Notes: generated from the letters alone by a model not told the origin. A stretch of 64,000 bases of DNA from Exiguobacterium acetylicum DSM 20416 (GCF_000702605.1 NZ_JNIR01000001.1:2222501-2286500), one strand, 5' to 3'; shown: positions 49,185 through 58,992, counted from the first letter of the stretch. Numbers and translations: made by a program.

Positions 49185-49864
49185 TGACACGTGTACTTCC
49201 TCTCCTCTTCATAGCCATCGTACTAAGTGGCTGTAGTAACGATTCAGCAGATCTCTACTTGAAGCAAAGTGCTCAAAGTACAATGGCTGGAGATCTTTTC
49301 GATGAACAACAATGGCGTGAGAAGGCGCGTACGGAAGGTACGACGGACAAACGGCTCATCGCACTGACGCAACAACAGGAAGCTTTTCGTGACCTTGAAG
49401 CCGCCTTGTTCATGAATCAGACTACAGATGCCCTTCGCTACGCAGAACGGGTCATGAACCAGACGTTCGGTGACAAAGCACTCGCGAACGAGGCGGCTCG
49501 TTATCACCGGACACTCGGTAAAGTCGAAAAAGCGTTCAATGATTTAGCCGGTAGCTATGCGTACTCGACAAGTGATCAAGGCGAATATGAGCAAGATTAT
49601 ACGGATGCGACGATCGATGTCGTGACACGTCCGAATCGCGAGGCAACACTGACGATTCATGACGCCCGTGATTATGAAGGACAACCGCTCGATGACTATA
49701 CGTACAGCGGACGTTTCAATTCCGACAACACCTTGATGCTCTACTTTCACGAGTCATCTTTAGAAATCAGGTTTAATGAAGACGGGAGTCTGACATTCCG
49801 TGCTTCTGGTATCGAAAAAGACTCTTACATTGAATTTGAACAAACAACTAAACAATCCTTATGA
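49181..49864 (+). CDS. Lipoprotein of unknown function (partner of zinc-ribbon protein)
   Basis: 227 aa. Lipobox LSGC (C18) shows lipid anchoring. A helical N-terminal half and beta-rich C-terminal half match the layout of the lipoprotein encoded at 1479, though the sequence identity is low. It is coupled to the preceding zinc-ribbon gene. It ends in a terminator 3 bp after the stop codon. Confidence 0.75.
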   Translation: MMTRVLPLLFIAIVLSGCSNDSADLYLKQSAQSTMAGDLFDEQQWREKARTEGTTDKRLIALTQQQEAFRDLEAALFMNQTTDALRYAERVMNQTFGDKALANEAARYHRTLGKVEKAFNDLAGSYAYSTSDQGEYEQDYTDATIDVVTRPNREATLTIHDARDYEGQPLDDYTYSGRFNSDNTLMLYFHESSLEIRFNEDGSLTFRASGIEKDSYIEFEQTTKQSL

Positions 49865-49866
49865 TA

Positions 49867-49903
49867 AAACGCTTGTCTTCGCAAAAGGAGACAAGCGTTT
49901 TTA
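49867..49903 (+). terminator. Intrinsic terminator
   Basis: AAACGCTTGTCT (49867-49878) / AGACAAGCGTTT (49889-49900), a perfect 12-bp stem with T run. Confidence 0.88.
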
Positions 49904-49910
49904 TTTGGAA

Positions 49911-51641
49911 TCATCCTTTTGTATCTTTGAAGCGGTTCAATCCGTATCCCACTAATCCACCGAGGAATGGGAAGAGGAAAAGCATGAACGCATTCCACCA
50001 TGTCAAAGTAGAAACGACGACACCGGCTAGGACATCGTTATCCCATTGCAGTTCAAACCGTGTTTGTGTGAAGTACGCTAGAATGAGTCCACCAATCATG
50101 AAGACCCCAGCATAAATCGCAACATTCGGTAACGTCCGAATCCAGCGGAATCCGATTCCGATATGGATGATGAACATCAGTACAAGCGCAATCAAGCCGT
50201 AAGGAGCAACACTTGAACTGAGCAATTGCTCTTCTTCAAATGGAGTGGAGGCATTCGCGATTTGAGCGAAGCGTGTTAAGAGCCCGACATCTACCGTTTC
50301 ATCAAAACGTGTTACTTTCGGATCGAGTGTTGGATCTTCTCCGTTTTCAATCTGGTTCCCGATGATTCCTTGAATCCGACTCAGATTCGAAGCTTCTCCC
50401 GCTTCTTCCACTGGTCGTTGCAGATCATTCAAACGGTCTTCGCCATATAAGGCCGCACCTAAACGGAAGTCTTCCGTCAAAACGGTCATCTTGAAATCGA
50501 CTTGTCCCGCTTGCGACATCGCGTAAAGCGGAGAAGCACCACTCAAGAGAACGAGGCTTGCTGATTCACCAAATTCGACTTCGTCCATTTCATCGAGCTC
50601 GTTTAGATAATACAATTGTCCGAATGACGTCAGCAGGACACCAAACAAATAGACGCTCATTAACGTCGTCGCAGCGATCCGCCCGACTTGCCAAGAACTA
50701 CGCAGATCCGTTTGACCGATGAATTGGAACAAAAGGACACCAGCGAGCGCTAGAAGGAAGATCCGAAGCATTCCTATGACCAGATGTAGATCGAAGATAC
50801 CGAAATCTGTCGCAAACAATCCGACGACCAGCGTAATCAACGATAATGTCAGGGCAAAGACGACAGCACGTTCGATTCGCTCATTCCACGATGTCGTCTT
50901 GACTCCGATGACACCACCTCGTTCCAGTAACCACGCACTCCCAATCAATAGAAGCAGACCCGGTAAGGACAGCAAGAAATGTCCTGAGAAAATATGAAAA
51001 TCAAGTTGATCGATCGCTTTTTGAATATCAGAGAACTGTTCTGCATCGTTGCCTACCACTTCTGTAAGGAAGCGTGATTTCAAGTCTTCACTTGATGTGA
51101 GATTTAGACCAGCAAGGGCAACGAAAGCAAGGAAAAAGAACATACCGAACGTACTAAAATCATCTCCCATGTTTTGTTGAACAGTCTTGATTCCTTCTAA
51201 TGCCGGGTTATCACTGAGGAGACCGAGCATGACGAACAATAAGACGACGATTGCAGCAAAACAAATGATGGCAGCGATACTACCGATCGCAAGACTCGGA
51301 TTCCCAAACGAGAAATCGAATCGTGATATAAATGCGCGTCCACGCTCTTTCAACGGGAGATTCACGTTCCAATCCTGCGACTTCCACTTCTTACGAATGT
51401 CGTCCATACCTGGAAGACGATCTACAAGTGAGCCTTCTGACGTCGCAGCGATGAGGCGCGAATGTCCACAATTCGGACAGTACGACGCACGACCATCCAT
51501 TTGTGTACCACACCCGACACAAAAATGCGCAGCTTGTTCGAAGCGAATCGGACGGGCTTGCTTATCGAGCGACGTCCCGTCTACTTCGCAATACTGGGCG
51601 TGTGGAGCATGTGCTTGGCCACAGGTCGAACAATACTTCAT
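49911..51641 (-). CDS. Polytopic membrane protein with two N-terminal zinc ribbons
   Basis: 576 aa. The first zinc ribbon has C4, C7, C18 but D21 in place of the last cysteine; the second is complete (C41, C44, C55, C58). About ten membrane helices follow, in two groups separated by an extracytoplasmic region of about 130 residues. No transporter signature is recognised. I start it at ATG 51641, which overlaps the upstream stop by 4 bp (ATGA). It belongs to a three-gene minus-strand operon of zinc-ribbon proteins. Confidence 0.75.
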   Translation of the reverse strand: MKYCSTCGQAHAPHAQYCEVDGTSLDKQARPIRFEQAAHFCVGCGTQMDGRASYCPNCGHSRLIAATSEGSLVDRLPGMDDIRKKWKSQDWNVNLPLKERGRAFISRFDFSFGNPSLAIGSIAAIICFAAIVVLLFVMLGLLSDNPALEGIKTVQQNMGDDFSTFGMFFFLAFVALAGLNLTSSEDLKSRFLTEVVGNDAEQFSDIQKAIDQLDFHIFSGHFLLSLPGLLLLIGSAWLLERGGVIGVKTTSWNERIERAVVFALTLSLITLVVGLFATDFGIFDLHLVIGMLRIFLLALAGVLLFQFIGQTDLRSSWQVGRIAATTLMSVYLFGVLLTSFGQLYYLNELDEMDEVEFGESASLVLLSGASPLYAMSQAGQVDFKMTVLTEDFRLGAALYGEDRLNDLQRPVEEAGEASNLSRIQGIIGNQIENGEDPTLDPKVTRFDETVDVGLLTRFAQIANASTPFEEEQLLSSSVAPYGLIALVLMFIIHIGIGFRWIRTLPNVAIYAGVFMIGGLILAYFTQTRFELQWDNDVLAGVVVSTLTWWNAFMLFLFPFLGGLVGYGLNRFKDTKG

Positions 51642-52060
51642 ACGCGTTGCCCCATTTCCGATCCGCAGCATGTACAGAAATGCTGATCATTACGTTGTGG
51701 TGTATGACATGTCGTACAGGCGACTTTCGTTTGTTCGTTCTCACGTGGAACGGACGTGCCGCATTTCCCACAAAACTTCGCGCCTGGCTCAAGTGGCGTC
51801 CGGCATGACTTACATTGCTTTTGTGCAGCTTCGACTTCCATCTCGTCAATCCGTGACAAGGCACCGAATACGAGTACTTCTTGTGCAAGAATGTCCTCGA
51901 TTTCTTGACGATGCCCTTCGCTCCGCAGCTTCATGTAATGACGCTCTCCGATTTCGTACAGCAAGCGTCCTTTTTCACGTCGTGCTTGCTCCGCCTGCTC
52001 CTGTAATTCTTTTGCTGTCATCCCTTGAAAACGTGATCTGACTGATTGCCAATCCATCAT
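51638..52060 (-). CDS. Cytosolic protein with two C-terminal zinc ribbons
   Basis: 140 aa. A helical, charged N-terminal half (about 1-80) precedes two zinc ribbons (C83, C86, C97, C100 and C115, C118, C129, C132). There is no membrane helix. It lies between two membrane zinc-ribbon genes and may be their cytoplasmic partner. GGGAGG precedes ATG 52060. Confidence 0.75.
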   Translation of the reverse strand: MMDWQSVRSRFQGMTAKELQEQAEQARREKGRLLYEIGERHYMKLRSEGHRQEIEDILAQEVLVFGALSRIDEMEVEAAQKQCKSCRTPLEPGAKFCGKCGTSVPRENEQTKVACTTCHTPQRNDQHFCTCCGSEMGQRV

Positions 52061-52080
52061 CTGTGTAGCCTCCCTTGTTC

Positions 52081-53466
52081 TTATTTAATACTCGTTGCCT
52101 GTTGAATCCTGAAACTTTCCTCGTAGCTATCCTCACTACTTTCATACGTGAACAAGTAGCGGAAGAGCGACTTCGATGTTGTTTTTCCTGGCGATTCACT
52201 ATCAGGCGTATACATTTCACCCCGAATATAGGTTGTCGCCATGACTTCGATACCTACCGAATCCCCATATTCGACGAACTTAGCTGAGGGACGATCAATC
52301 GACGCATTCATGAACTCTCCGTCCCACTCCAAGTCCTTTCGGCTCCAATCGTCATAGTTCTTTTGTTGTTTCGCAAGATAGGAAGCATCATCAACGAGTG
52401 AGAAATAACTTGTATCTTGATAAGTTGCCGCATCAACCCAGTCAGAAGCATGCTGCTCGACGGCTTCTTGCAGTTGGTTCAAAACGTTTTCTGATGGTTC
52501 GAACGTGAACATCGCTTTTTTCGTATCTGGTTTGACGACAACCTCACCCGATGTTTCCTCACCCCAGGGGAATGAATTTTCAATCGAGAGTTTAATACCG
52601 TTCTTCGGGATTGGTCCATAGTTCTTCAAATCTGATACTCGTTCTGATGTCGATTTTCCATCAACAATCAAAAAGGCATCCGGATACGTCTGGTCGAGTT
52701 CGACCGCATTTCCTTTTAAAGTGATTTCGTATTTCCGATCTGCAGCGTCAAGCGTCAACGGATTGATTGTCACATCGCTCGACTCTTTTCCGTATTCGCC
52801 ATCATACGCGATCTTGGCATCCGTCAATCCTGGATAGACGCCGTCCATCATGATGCCCTCCGCCGACGCTTTACTACTTTCCGTTCCGACCGGATTGACG
52901 AGCGTCACCTTCGTTCCTTTAAAATTACTGATGACTTCCGTTTTCACACTATCGAGGCGCAGACGATAATCCTTGAAGATCCCGAGCTGGCGACCACTCG
53001 CTACGATTTGACCAGGAACATCACTTTCGTTTTCTGCTTGAATCGACACACCGGCCATCAATAAATAATCCATGAATGATTTCTTTTGTTCCGGTGTCTC
53101 TTTTAAGGCATCTAAAAAGCGTTGCGCCATCTTCTGATCAACCGGTTTTCCGTTGAACTCCGTATGCTCAGCGAGTAATGTAGCGTCACCAGAGCGAATC
53201 GCATCACGGACCTTATTCGTCGTCGCTTCGACCGTGAACCATTGTGTCGCGAGTCCATAATAGGCACCACCTGCTACGACCAACAATCCAACTGTTAAAA
53301 GAACGGCTTTTGCAGACTTACTCATTTTTTTAGAGCGTACAGGTCTGACGTCGCGTTCTTTTTCTACAGGTTTTGCGTGTTCTACGTGATGTTCCAAGGC
53401 GTCACCGCAACTCGGACAAAATTTCAATCCACGTTTTGCAGCATCCGAACAATTCACACATGCCAT
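52081..53466 (-). CDS. TcaA-like protein: zinc ribbon, membrane helix, extracellular repeats
   Basis: 461 aa. Zinc ribbon C3, C6, C17, C20; basic linker; membrane helix (about 55-75); then about 380 residues of extracellular domains. The VRDAIRSGDATLLAEHTEFNGKP region and the later beta-rich modules match TcaA, an envelope protein linked to glycopeptide tolerance and virulence in staphylococci. ATG 53466 has AAGGAGAG at 8 bp. It is the first gene of the minus-strand zinc-ribbon operon. Confidence 0.82.
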   Translation of the reverse strand: MACVNCSDAAKRGLKFCPSCGDALEHHVEHAKPVEKERDVRPVRSKKMSKSAKAVLLTVGLLVVAGGAYYGLATQWFTVEATTNKVRDAIRSGDATLLAEHTEFNGKPVDQKMAQRFLDALKETPEQKKSFMDYLLMAGVSIQAENESDVPGQIVASGRQLGIFKDYRLRLDSVKTEVISNFKGTKVTLVNPVGTESSKASAEGIMMDGVYPGLTDAKIAYDGEYGKESSDVTINPLTLDAADRKYEITLKGNAVELDQTYPDAFLIVDGKSTSERVSDLKNYGPIPKNGIKLSIENSFPWGEETSGEVVVKPDTKKAMFTFEPSENVLNQLQEAVEQHASDWVDAATYQDTSYFSLVDDASYLAKQQKNYDDWSRKDLEWDGEFMNASIDRPSAKFVEYGDSVGIEVMATTYIRGEMYTPDSESPGKTTSKSLFRYLFTYESSEDSYEESFRIQQATSIK

Positions 53467-53813
53467 ATGTCCTACTCTCCTTCTGTTTTTTAATTTCATT
53501 TAAGTAAAAAATAGCCATAGAAAATAATAACACGTTTACTCGAAACTTACTATTTTTGTAAAAATAATTTTGTTTTCAGACTTCTTGTTGACTAAAATCA
53601 ATATTTCAAAAGATTTTTTTACTTATTCTAAAAACGATTTATACATATTAAACGCTATCTTTCCCTCTAGTGTTCTCTTGATGAATGAATAAACTTAGGT
53701 GGAATTCATATCCTATAAACATATTCAATTATCCATTTTTTAAAATAATGAAATTCCAATTTATAGTCATGTATGCTATTTTTTATGTATAAAAGATATA
53801 AGGGGATAAAATA
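53467..53813. other. AT-rich divergent intergenic region
   Basis: About 350 bp without a gene, notably AT-rich compared with the genes to the left. It should hold promoters for the TcaA-like operon (minus) and the Ltp-like gene (plus). I see no clear operator. Confidence 0.5.
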
Positions 53814-54578
53814 ATGCAATCATCTACTAAACCAAAACGTAAATTCTATAAGAAATGGTGGTTTTGGTTAATCGTACTTCTTATTTTTGTAGCAGCAGGA
53901 AACAATTCAGAAGATCAGGCGACTCCAGCCAAAAAAGAAACATCAGCAAAATCAACAGAATCGACCACGAAAAAGCCTTCTACTACAAAGGCAGACGACA
54001 CGGATAACGAAACGACTGCACCATCGAATTCAGAAGAGGACGAGGTTGCTTCGGAGGAAGAAGCTACTGTAGAAGATACTTCTACAGTAGAGACTGAAGT
54101 AGAAGACTCGACACCTGATGTTCCAACAGAATATCTGTCAGCACTAGACAAGGCGGAATCGTATGCGGAAACGATGAACATGTCAAAAGCAGCCGTTTCG
54201 AACCAGTTGACGTCCGATTATGGAGAGCAGTTTTCGAAGGAAGCTGCAGCTTATGCGATGGAAAACATGAGTTTTAATGATTGGAAATCAAACGCACTCA
54301 AATCAGCTGAGTCTTATTCCGAAACGATGAGTATGTCGAAGAAAGGCATCTACGCGCAGCTGACATCCGACAGCGGTGAGAAGTTTACAAGTGAAGAGGC
54401 ACAGTATGCGATCGATACACTTGATGCCGACTACAACCAGAATGCACTTCAAAAGGCAAAGGAATACCAAGAGACGATGAGCATGTCACCTGAAGCGATT
54501 CGAGATCAACTCTCATCGGATTACGGAGAAAAATTCACAGCGGAAGAAGCGAACTTTGCAATCAGTCAACTGAAATAA
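53814..54578 (+). CDS. Membrane-anchored protein with three Ltp (superinfection exclusion-like) repeats
   Basis: 254 aa. One helix near the N-terminus (about 15-30) is followed by a long acidic Ser/Thr/Glu linker (about 31-103) and three repeats of about 47 residues (about 104-150, 154-201, 206-253) of the pattern AL.KAE.Y.ETM.MS...I..QL.S..GE.F..EEA.YA. These are Ltp-family domains, known from the lipoprotein of phage TP-J34 that blocks DNA entry of superinfecting phages. Here there is no lipobox, and no phage genes are adjacent. TAAGGGG precedes the start. Confidence 0.85.
   Translation: MQSSTKPKRKFYKKWWFWLIVLLIFVAAGNNSEDQATPAKKETSAKSTESTTKKPSTTKADDTDNETTAPSNSEEDEVASEEEATVEDTSTVETEVEDSTPDVPTEYLSALDKAESYAETMNMSKAAVSNQLTSDYGEQFSKEAAAYAMENMSFNDWKSNALKSAESYSETMSMSKKGIYAQLTSDSGEKFTSEEAQYAIDTLDADYNQNALQKAKEYQETMSMSPEAIRDQLSSDYGEKFTAEEANFAISQLK
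54065..54089. repeat. Perfect inverted repeat inside the linker of the Ltp-like gene
   Basis: TACTGTAGAAG (54065-54075), 3-nt loop, CTTCTACAGTA (54079-54089), within the low-complexity linker. It could form an RNA hairpin in the mRNA; it has no T run. Confidence 0.7.
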
Positions 54579-54681
54579 TAATTTTTACCCTGTTCTAATT
54601 TTGAATGGGGTGGTTTTTTATTTAGACTATCTCATTCGTTGTGCATGGTTGAAATGAATCCTCTACATAAAGATAACTGCA

Positions 54682-54722
54682 CAAAAATACCCCTTGATCA
54701 ATACTTGACCAAAGGGTATAAA
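54682..54722 (-). terminator. Intrinsic terminator of the AT-rich ABC operon
   Basis: ATACCC-rich stem (arms 54687-54700 and 54706-54719) with T run in the minus direction, downstream of the permease gene. Confidence 0.7.
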
Positions 54723-54792
54723 AAATCTTCCTAATTCTATTACAAAATAAAATGTTAAACACTCCATTTTTCTTACATCGTGTGGAACAACA

Positions 54793-55908
54793 TTAGTTTC
54801 TCAATTGCGAGACGATGTTGTCGTTCGATAACTCTTTATTCATTTTCCGAGTAATCAATAACTTCACGAATCGTTTGTTTAATACGATCAGAATGGATAA
54901 CAGTACAACTAATCCAGCGACCATTATCAGAAGCGGCTGCATTCCCATGTATTTCCACATTCCTACTGCAAATAATGCAATCAGAGCATAGGAATACATA
55001 TATATTTTTTTATTCATGGATTCGATGGTTGAATAAAATTGTCGAGAAATTTCTTTACTCGATAACCCGTTGATATATAACGACAACAAGTCTCTATTTA
55101 GTGTTTTGATCAGTGCATTTAAACTATTTCTATAGAAGATAAAAACGATAGCAAGCAACACTACTTGGAAGAGTATCAACAGATACATCGACATTTTAGA
55201 TCCTGTTACAAGTTTTTCTAATCCTTCCGCTTGATAGTATACATATGCTTTTTCTTCATCAAACATGTTATTAAAATCTTGTACGAAATCGTAGATATGC
55301 TCTGTTTTCGTAATATTGACTAACAACGACTTAGCACTAGAGTAATTATCTGATTTACTTATTTCCTCTGCCAATTTCGCACTAGTTTGAGGTGCTAGAT
55401 AACATTTATCCTTCAAAAAGAAGATACCTGAGCCCTCATAGTAGGATTGTTTTAAGGACAACGGTTTATTCTCCATATCCGTGAACTTCAACGTATTCCC
55501 TTTAAATGAATCAGGTAGTATGATTTCATTTCCTTTGACCGATTTGTGATAGTTGATGGCATCTCGCGTCGTTGGATTTAGCGTCAGACAGTTCATGAAA
55601 TCCTGCTCACCATCACCATTTGAATATGATAATGGAATCTCATATTCATACGATAAATCTTTAACGTTATCCATCTTTTTTATCTTCTCTGTATCATACG
55701 AAAACTCACCGTTTTTACTGTATCCGTTGATGAGTACCATCGAAAGCCGCTCATTATTTAAAATGTTATTTCGAATATTTTCTGTTGAGATAAAGATGGT
55801 AAAAACAGAAAACAATAGTAAAATGATGAGCAGGAAGTTTAATGTAGTCAATTTTTTAAGCTGTTTCATATACTTCTTCTTCATGTAATGAAAAACGGTC
55901 ATTTTCAT
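54793..55908 (-). CDS. FtsX/MacB-like ABC permease
   Basis: 371 aa. One helix near the N-terminus (about 22-42), an extracytoplasmic domain of about 190 residues and three helices at the end (about 243-263, 300-318, 325-345), as in MacB/FtsX-type permeases. It overlaps the ATPase gene by 4 bp. Base composition is much more AT-rich than most of the window. It may export or resist a peptide. Confidence 0.78.
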   Translation of the reverse strand: MKMTVFHYMKKKYMKQLKKLTTLNFLLIILLLFSVFTIFISTENIRNNILNNERLSMVLINGYSKNGEFSYDTEKIKKMDNVKDLSYEYEIPLSYSNGDGEQDFMNCLTLNPTTRDAINYHKSVKGNEIILPDSFKGNTLKFTDMENKPLSLKQSYYEGSGIFFLKDKCYLAPQTSAKLAEEISKSDNYSSAKSLLVNITKTEHIYDFVQDFNNMFDEEKAYVYYQAEGLEKLVTGSKMSMYLLILFQVVLLAIVFIFYRNSLNALIKTLNRDLLSLYINGLSSKEISRQFYSTIESMNKKIYMYSYALIALFAVGMWKYMGMQPLLIMVAGLVVLLSILIVLNKRFVKLLITRKMNKELSNDNIVSQLRN

Positions 55909-56555
55909 ATTGCAATTCCTCTATTCAATTCATTGAAATTAAATGTTTGATCCGATTGACCAACTACATAATTAGAATGCGTAACGATTAAGATGATTTT
56001 ATCAGACTTAATTTCCTTTAATAAATCCATGATCATTTCAATGTTTTCTTTGTCTAGATTATTTGTTGGCTCATCTAGCAAAATCAATTTGTATTCAAAA
56101 ATCATTACCTTTAAAAAAGCAGCCCGTTGCCGTTCTCCTCCTGAAAGATTGTTGACAGGTACGTCTAACTTCTTCGACATTCCGATTTTTTCACTGTATC
56201 GCTTTAATCTTTCTTCATCAATATTTTGATGATTAATTAACGATATGATTTCGAGATTTTCACGCACGGTTAATGCTTCAATGAGATTTAAATCCTGAAA
56301 GAAATAAGCGATTTGTTTACGTGCCTCATCAATCTTTTCTTTATTCGAAAAATCTAGCGTTTGATTGAACAATACTACTTCTCCATGCGTAGGAGCCTGT
56401 ATCAACGACAAGATGTTAATCAAAGTCGTTTTACCGCAACCACTTTTACCAAATAGTGAATAAATGCCTGGCTTTTGAATTTCTAAAGAAAAGTCATTTA
56501 AAATTTCTTGATTTCCATAGCCGAAACTTACGTTATTTACGTTTATTGACATCAT
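55905..56555 (-). CDS. LolD/MacB-type ABC ATPase
   Basis: About 216 aa from ATG 56555. Walker A FGKSGCGKTT, signature LSGGERQRAA, Walker B LILLDEPTNNLD and a THSNYV switch histidine are all present. It powers the permease encoded downstream. The AGGAGG site lies about 13 bp before this ATG and overlaps the end of the lipoprotein gene, so the exact start (56555 or 56552) is uncertain. AT-rich. Confidence 0.88.
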   Translation of the reverse strand: MMSINVNNVSFGYGNQEILNDFSLEIQKPGIYSLFGKSGCGKTTLINILSLIQAPTHGEVVLFNQTLDFSNKEKIDEARKQIAYFFQDLNLIEALTVRENLEIISLINHQNIDEERLKRYSEKIGMSKKLDVPVNNLSGGERQRAAFLKVMIFEYKLILLDEPTNNLDKENIEMIMDLLKEIKSDKIILIVTHSNYVVGQSDQTFNFNELNRGIAI

Positions 56556-56559
56556 CGAA

Positions 56560-58017
56560 TCATCGAAACCTCCTAGCAATTTCGTCACCCTCTAAAATAT
56601 TTAAGATATTATTCAGGTAGACACTCATTTCGAATGAATAGTTTCCTGCTTTCTCACAATAACCAAGACCGCATTCTTTCTCTTTTATACGCTCTTTGAT
56701 CTTCTCAGTATCCACTTTTAATTCATGCTCCGTGATCATACTGCTATACACATTCAAAACGACATAATCATCCTTTCCATCATATTTCAAGACAGTTGGA
56801 AATAATGACTTCACTTCTTTTTTCTGTGAAGAGGTCAATGTAAAGCTATCATAAATCAACAATTTTGTTAATAATTTGTTTTCTTCTAATAGATTCTTTT
56901 CATTAAAAAGATCATTTTCATCTTGGTTTTTTCCACAATAATATCTCTCCGATAGGTTGTGTAAATCTTTACAATTCACATCTGGAAACTCACTCAAATC
57001 TCGATTTTCATTTTTTAAAATTTGATCTATGACAGATATGAAGTACAAATTTTGTTGCGTCTTCTTTTCGCTTCCTAAGAGGGTATCGAGGCGGGAATTA
57101 ATCACCTCGATGTATTGTTCTGTATGTTTCAATTTATTACTAGCAAATAAGTTAGACATCAGATACAGATTTCGAATACTGTCTAAAGAATGATAAAAAC
57201 TAGTGTAAGGTTTATTTTGATTCAATAAGTTTACGAATGCTTTTTTTCCTGCATCGTTCTCCATAACCATCTCGACAATTTGTAATTGTATCCAGTATGT
57301 GATTTCATCACAAAATAGTAGTGTGATTTGGTTTTGTTCATTCTGATAGAGAGATTGGAGACGTTCTAACTTTATTCCCCATTTATGACTATCGTTTAAT
57401 TTTAATGCTGCATACAACAAGATAGGACGGTTTGGATCCATCAAATCTTGATTAGAATATTCGTCAATGATTGTTTTTATCGTTTCTTTTGTCGGAGAAG
57501 TGCTTATATTAGAATCAAGTTCAAGCGATAGGAGTGTAAAGTATAAATATTCAATTTGATCACCTTGAACGGGTTGTCTCATTTGGTGAATATGCTCTTT
57601 TATGTCTTGAATCATGCTGACTTCTTTGATTGAATTTGCAGTTTCGTATAAAAAATAGAGATCAAAAAATGAGTCGATTTTTGAAATTTGTTTGCTATTC
57701 AATGTACCTTCACGGTTAAGTTGCATAACAATCAAGTCACAATAAAACTTGTTTCTCTTTTCATTACATTTTTGAATCGAATAGTTCTTTGACTTCTTTT
57801 TTAGAAAACGATAGGTACTGTTATTTTTAATAGCTGAAGATTCACTAAACTGACTATCTACTTCAAAGACAGAGCCACCATCTGATGTTTTTAGATAAGA
57901 AGATGCAGTCTTCACTAAGTTTGAATTATGTATATCTCGATTGATGAACGTTTCACCTTGGCTACAACCAGCTAATATGAATAAAAAACTGATACAAATA
58001 AGGATTATTTTTTTCAT
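56560..58017 (-). CDS. Large lipoprotein of unknown function
   Basis: 485 aa. Lipoprotein signal with lipobox LAGC (C18). The mature part is helical and repetitive in feel, like a TPR/HEAT solenoid, but no clear repeat motif can be assigned. Several cysteines occur late (for example CGLGYC near 455). It directly precedes the ABC ATPase gene and is probably part of the same transport or immunity system. AT-rich. Confidence 0.72.
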   Translation of the reverse strand: MKKIILICISFLFILAGCSQGETFINRDIHNSNLVKTASSYLKTSDGGSVFEVDSQFSESSAIKNNSTYRFLKKKSKNYSIQKCNEKRNKFYCDLIVMQLNREGTLNSKQISKIDSFFDLYFLYETANSIKEVSMIQDIKEHIHQMRQPVQGDQIEYLYFTLLSLELDSNISTSPTKETIKTIIDEYSNQDLMDPNRPILLYAALKLNDSHKWGIKLERLQSLYQNEQNQITLLFCDEITYWIQLQIVEMVMENDAGKKAFVNLLNQNKPYTSFYHSLDSIRNLYLMSNLFASNKLKHTEQYIEVINSRLDTLLGSEKKTQQNLYFISVIDQILKNENRDLSEFPDVNCKDLHNLSERYYCGKNQDENDLFNEKNLLEENKLLTKLLIYDSFTLTSSQKKEVKSLFPTVLKYDGKDDYVVLNVYSSMITEHELKVDTEKIKERIKEKECGLGYCEKAGNYSFEMSVYLNNILNILEGDEIARRFR

Positions 58018-58088
58018 ATGGTTTCGATACTCCTGTTCATAATACGAAAGGTTAGTGTAAAAAGAATGATTAAATTATGTTCGAATGA

Positions 58089-58514
58089 TCAAATCTTTGC
58101 AGTAGCTGTATACGTTCGGTTGCTATAATCCACATGTATAGTCGTGTTCATCCCTAAATAGAGTGTCAATCCGCTACCACACACATTTCCTGAACTATAG
58201 TATGATTTACTCTTTGTTGATTTCGTGTACCCTGGGCTTGTTCCGCTACCGCTAACGCCGGCACCTGAGAATGAAACACTTCCTCCAACTGTCGTAAATG
58301 TGACGTGGTGCTTTAAACTTTTAAAGCCTGTCCGTGTAGTAGAACTATAGGCTTTATAATTTCCGCAGCCACTAAAATCAGAGAAGTAAGGTAAATCTGC
58401 TTTTGATGTGACACTGCTCACAGTTTTGGTCGCTCGGTAAGCATCTGCTTGAGGTGCGAAAGCAAGCGTACAAGCGAGTGTCGATACTGCAGTTAACGTA
58501 AGTACTTTTTTCAT
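58089..58514 (-). CDS. Small secreted protein, 141 aa; possible bacteriocin-like product
   Basis: Signal peptide of about 25 residues ending AQADA, then a Ser/Thr/Tyr/Gly-rich mature part of about 116 residues with two cysteines (in SGCGNY and NVCGSG) that could pair. No family is recognised; it does not show the Trp-rich lactococcin 972 pattern. It lies upstream of the lipoprotein/ABC operon and downstream of the second ABC pair, which suggests a secreted peptide with its immunity or export system. AGGAGG precedes ATG 58514. Confidence 0.7.
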   Translation of the reverse strand: MKKVLTLTAVSTLACTLAFAPQADAYRATKTVSSVTSKADLPYFSDFSGCGNYKAYSSTTRTGFKSLKHHVTFTTVGGSVSFSGAGVSGSGTSPGYTKSTKSKSYYSSGNVCGSGLTLYLGMNTTIHVDYSNRTYTATAKI

Positions 58515-58782
58515 TTTACATTTCCTCCTAAATTTTCATTTCCTTTTACACTTACCCTTTCGTAAAAATCCTATCATAAATTTTCAGATAATAACCATCA
58601 AATTAGAAAAAAATTTCCATTTTTCGTTTTTCTACCATCATTTCTTTACCTTATAATTTATTTGTTTTTTATATATTATTTTGAAACACTCTTTAGTAAT
58701 GGTGCTAAACTTTTTCTTCTGATAAGCAATGGATAACTATAAATAAAAAAGAGACCTCCCATTACGGAACCAAAAGTCACTC

Positions 58783-58992
58783 TTAATGCCTTAAATGAAT
58801 GTCATCAATTCGTTGCAGACTTACCATTTTCTCTGATGTGAAGCAATCATACAACTTTGCCTTCGCATAAAAGAAAAGTTCTTTTTTGCTACTGTGAATT
58901 GTTTTTTTAGTAATTAGTATTTGACATGGTTTTGAAATAGGGACGAGCAACACCAAGATCATGACGAGTATGATGAACCCTGTCCATATCAT
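58783..58992 (-). CDS. Possible small membrane protein, 69 aa
   Basis: One hydrophobic N-terminal helix (MIWTGFIILVMILVLLVPIS) and a basic tail. GAAGGAA lies 7 bp before the start. No family is recognised and the region is AT-rich, so a chance frame is possible. Confidence 0.45.
   Translation of the reverse strand: MIWTGFIILVMILVLLVPISKPCQILITKKTIHSSKKELFFYAKAKLYDCFTSEKMVSLQRIDDIHLRH

Noticed and set aside
58089..58514. The 141-aa secreted protein as a lactococcin 972 homologue
   Set aside because: The neighbouring ABC genes suggest that group, but the mature sequence lacks its Trp/His-rich pattern and is longer, so only a general secreted-protein call is made.
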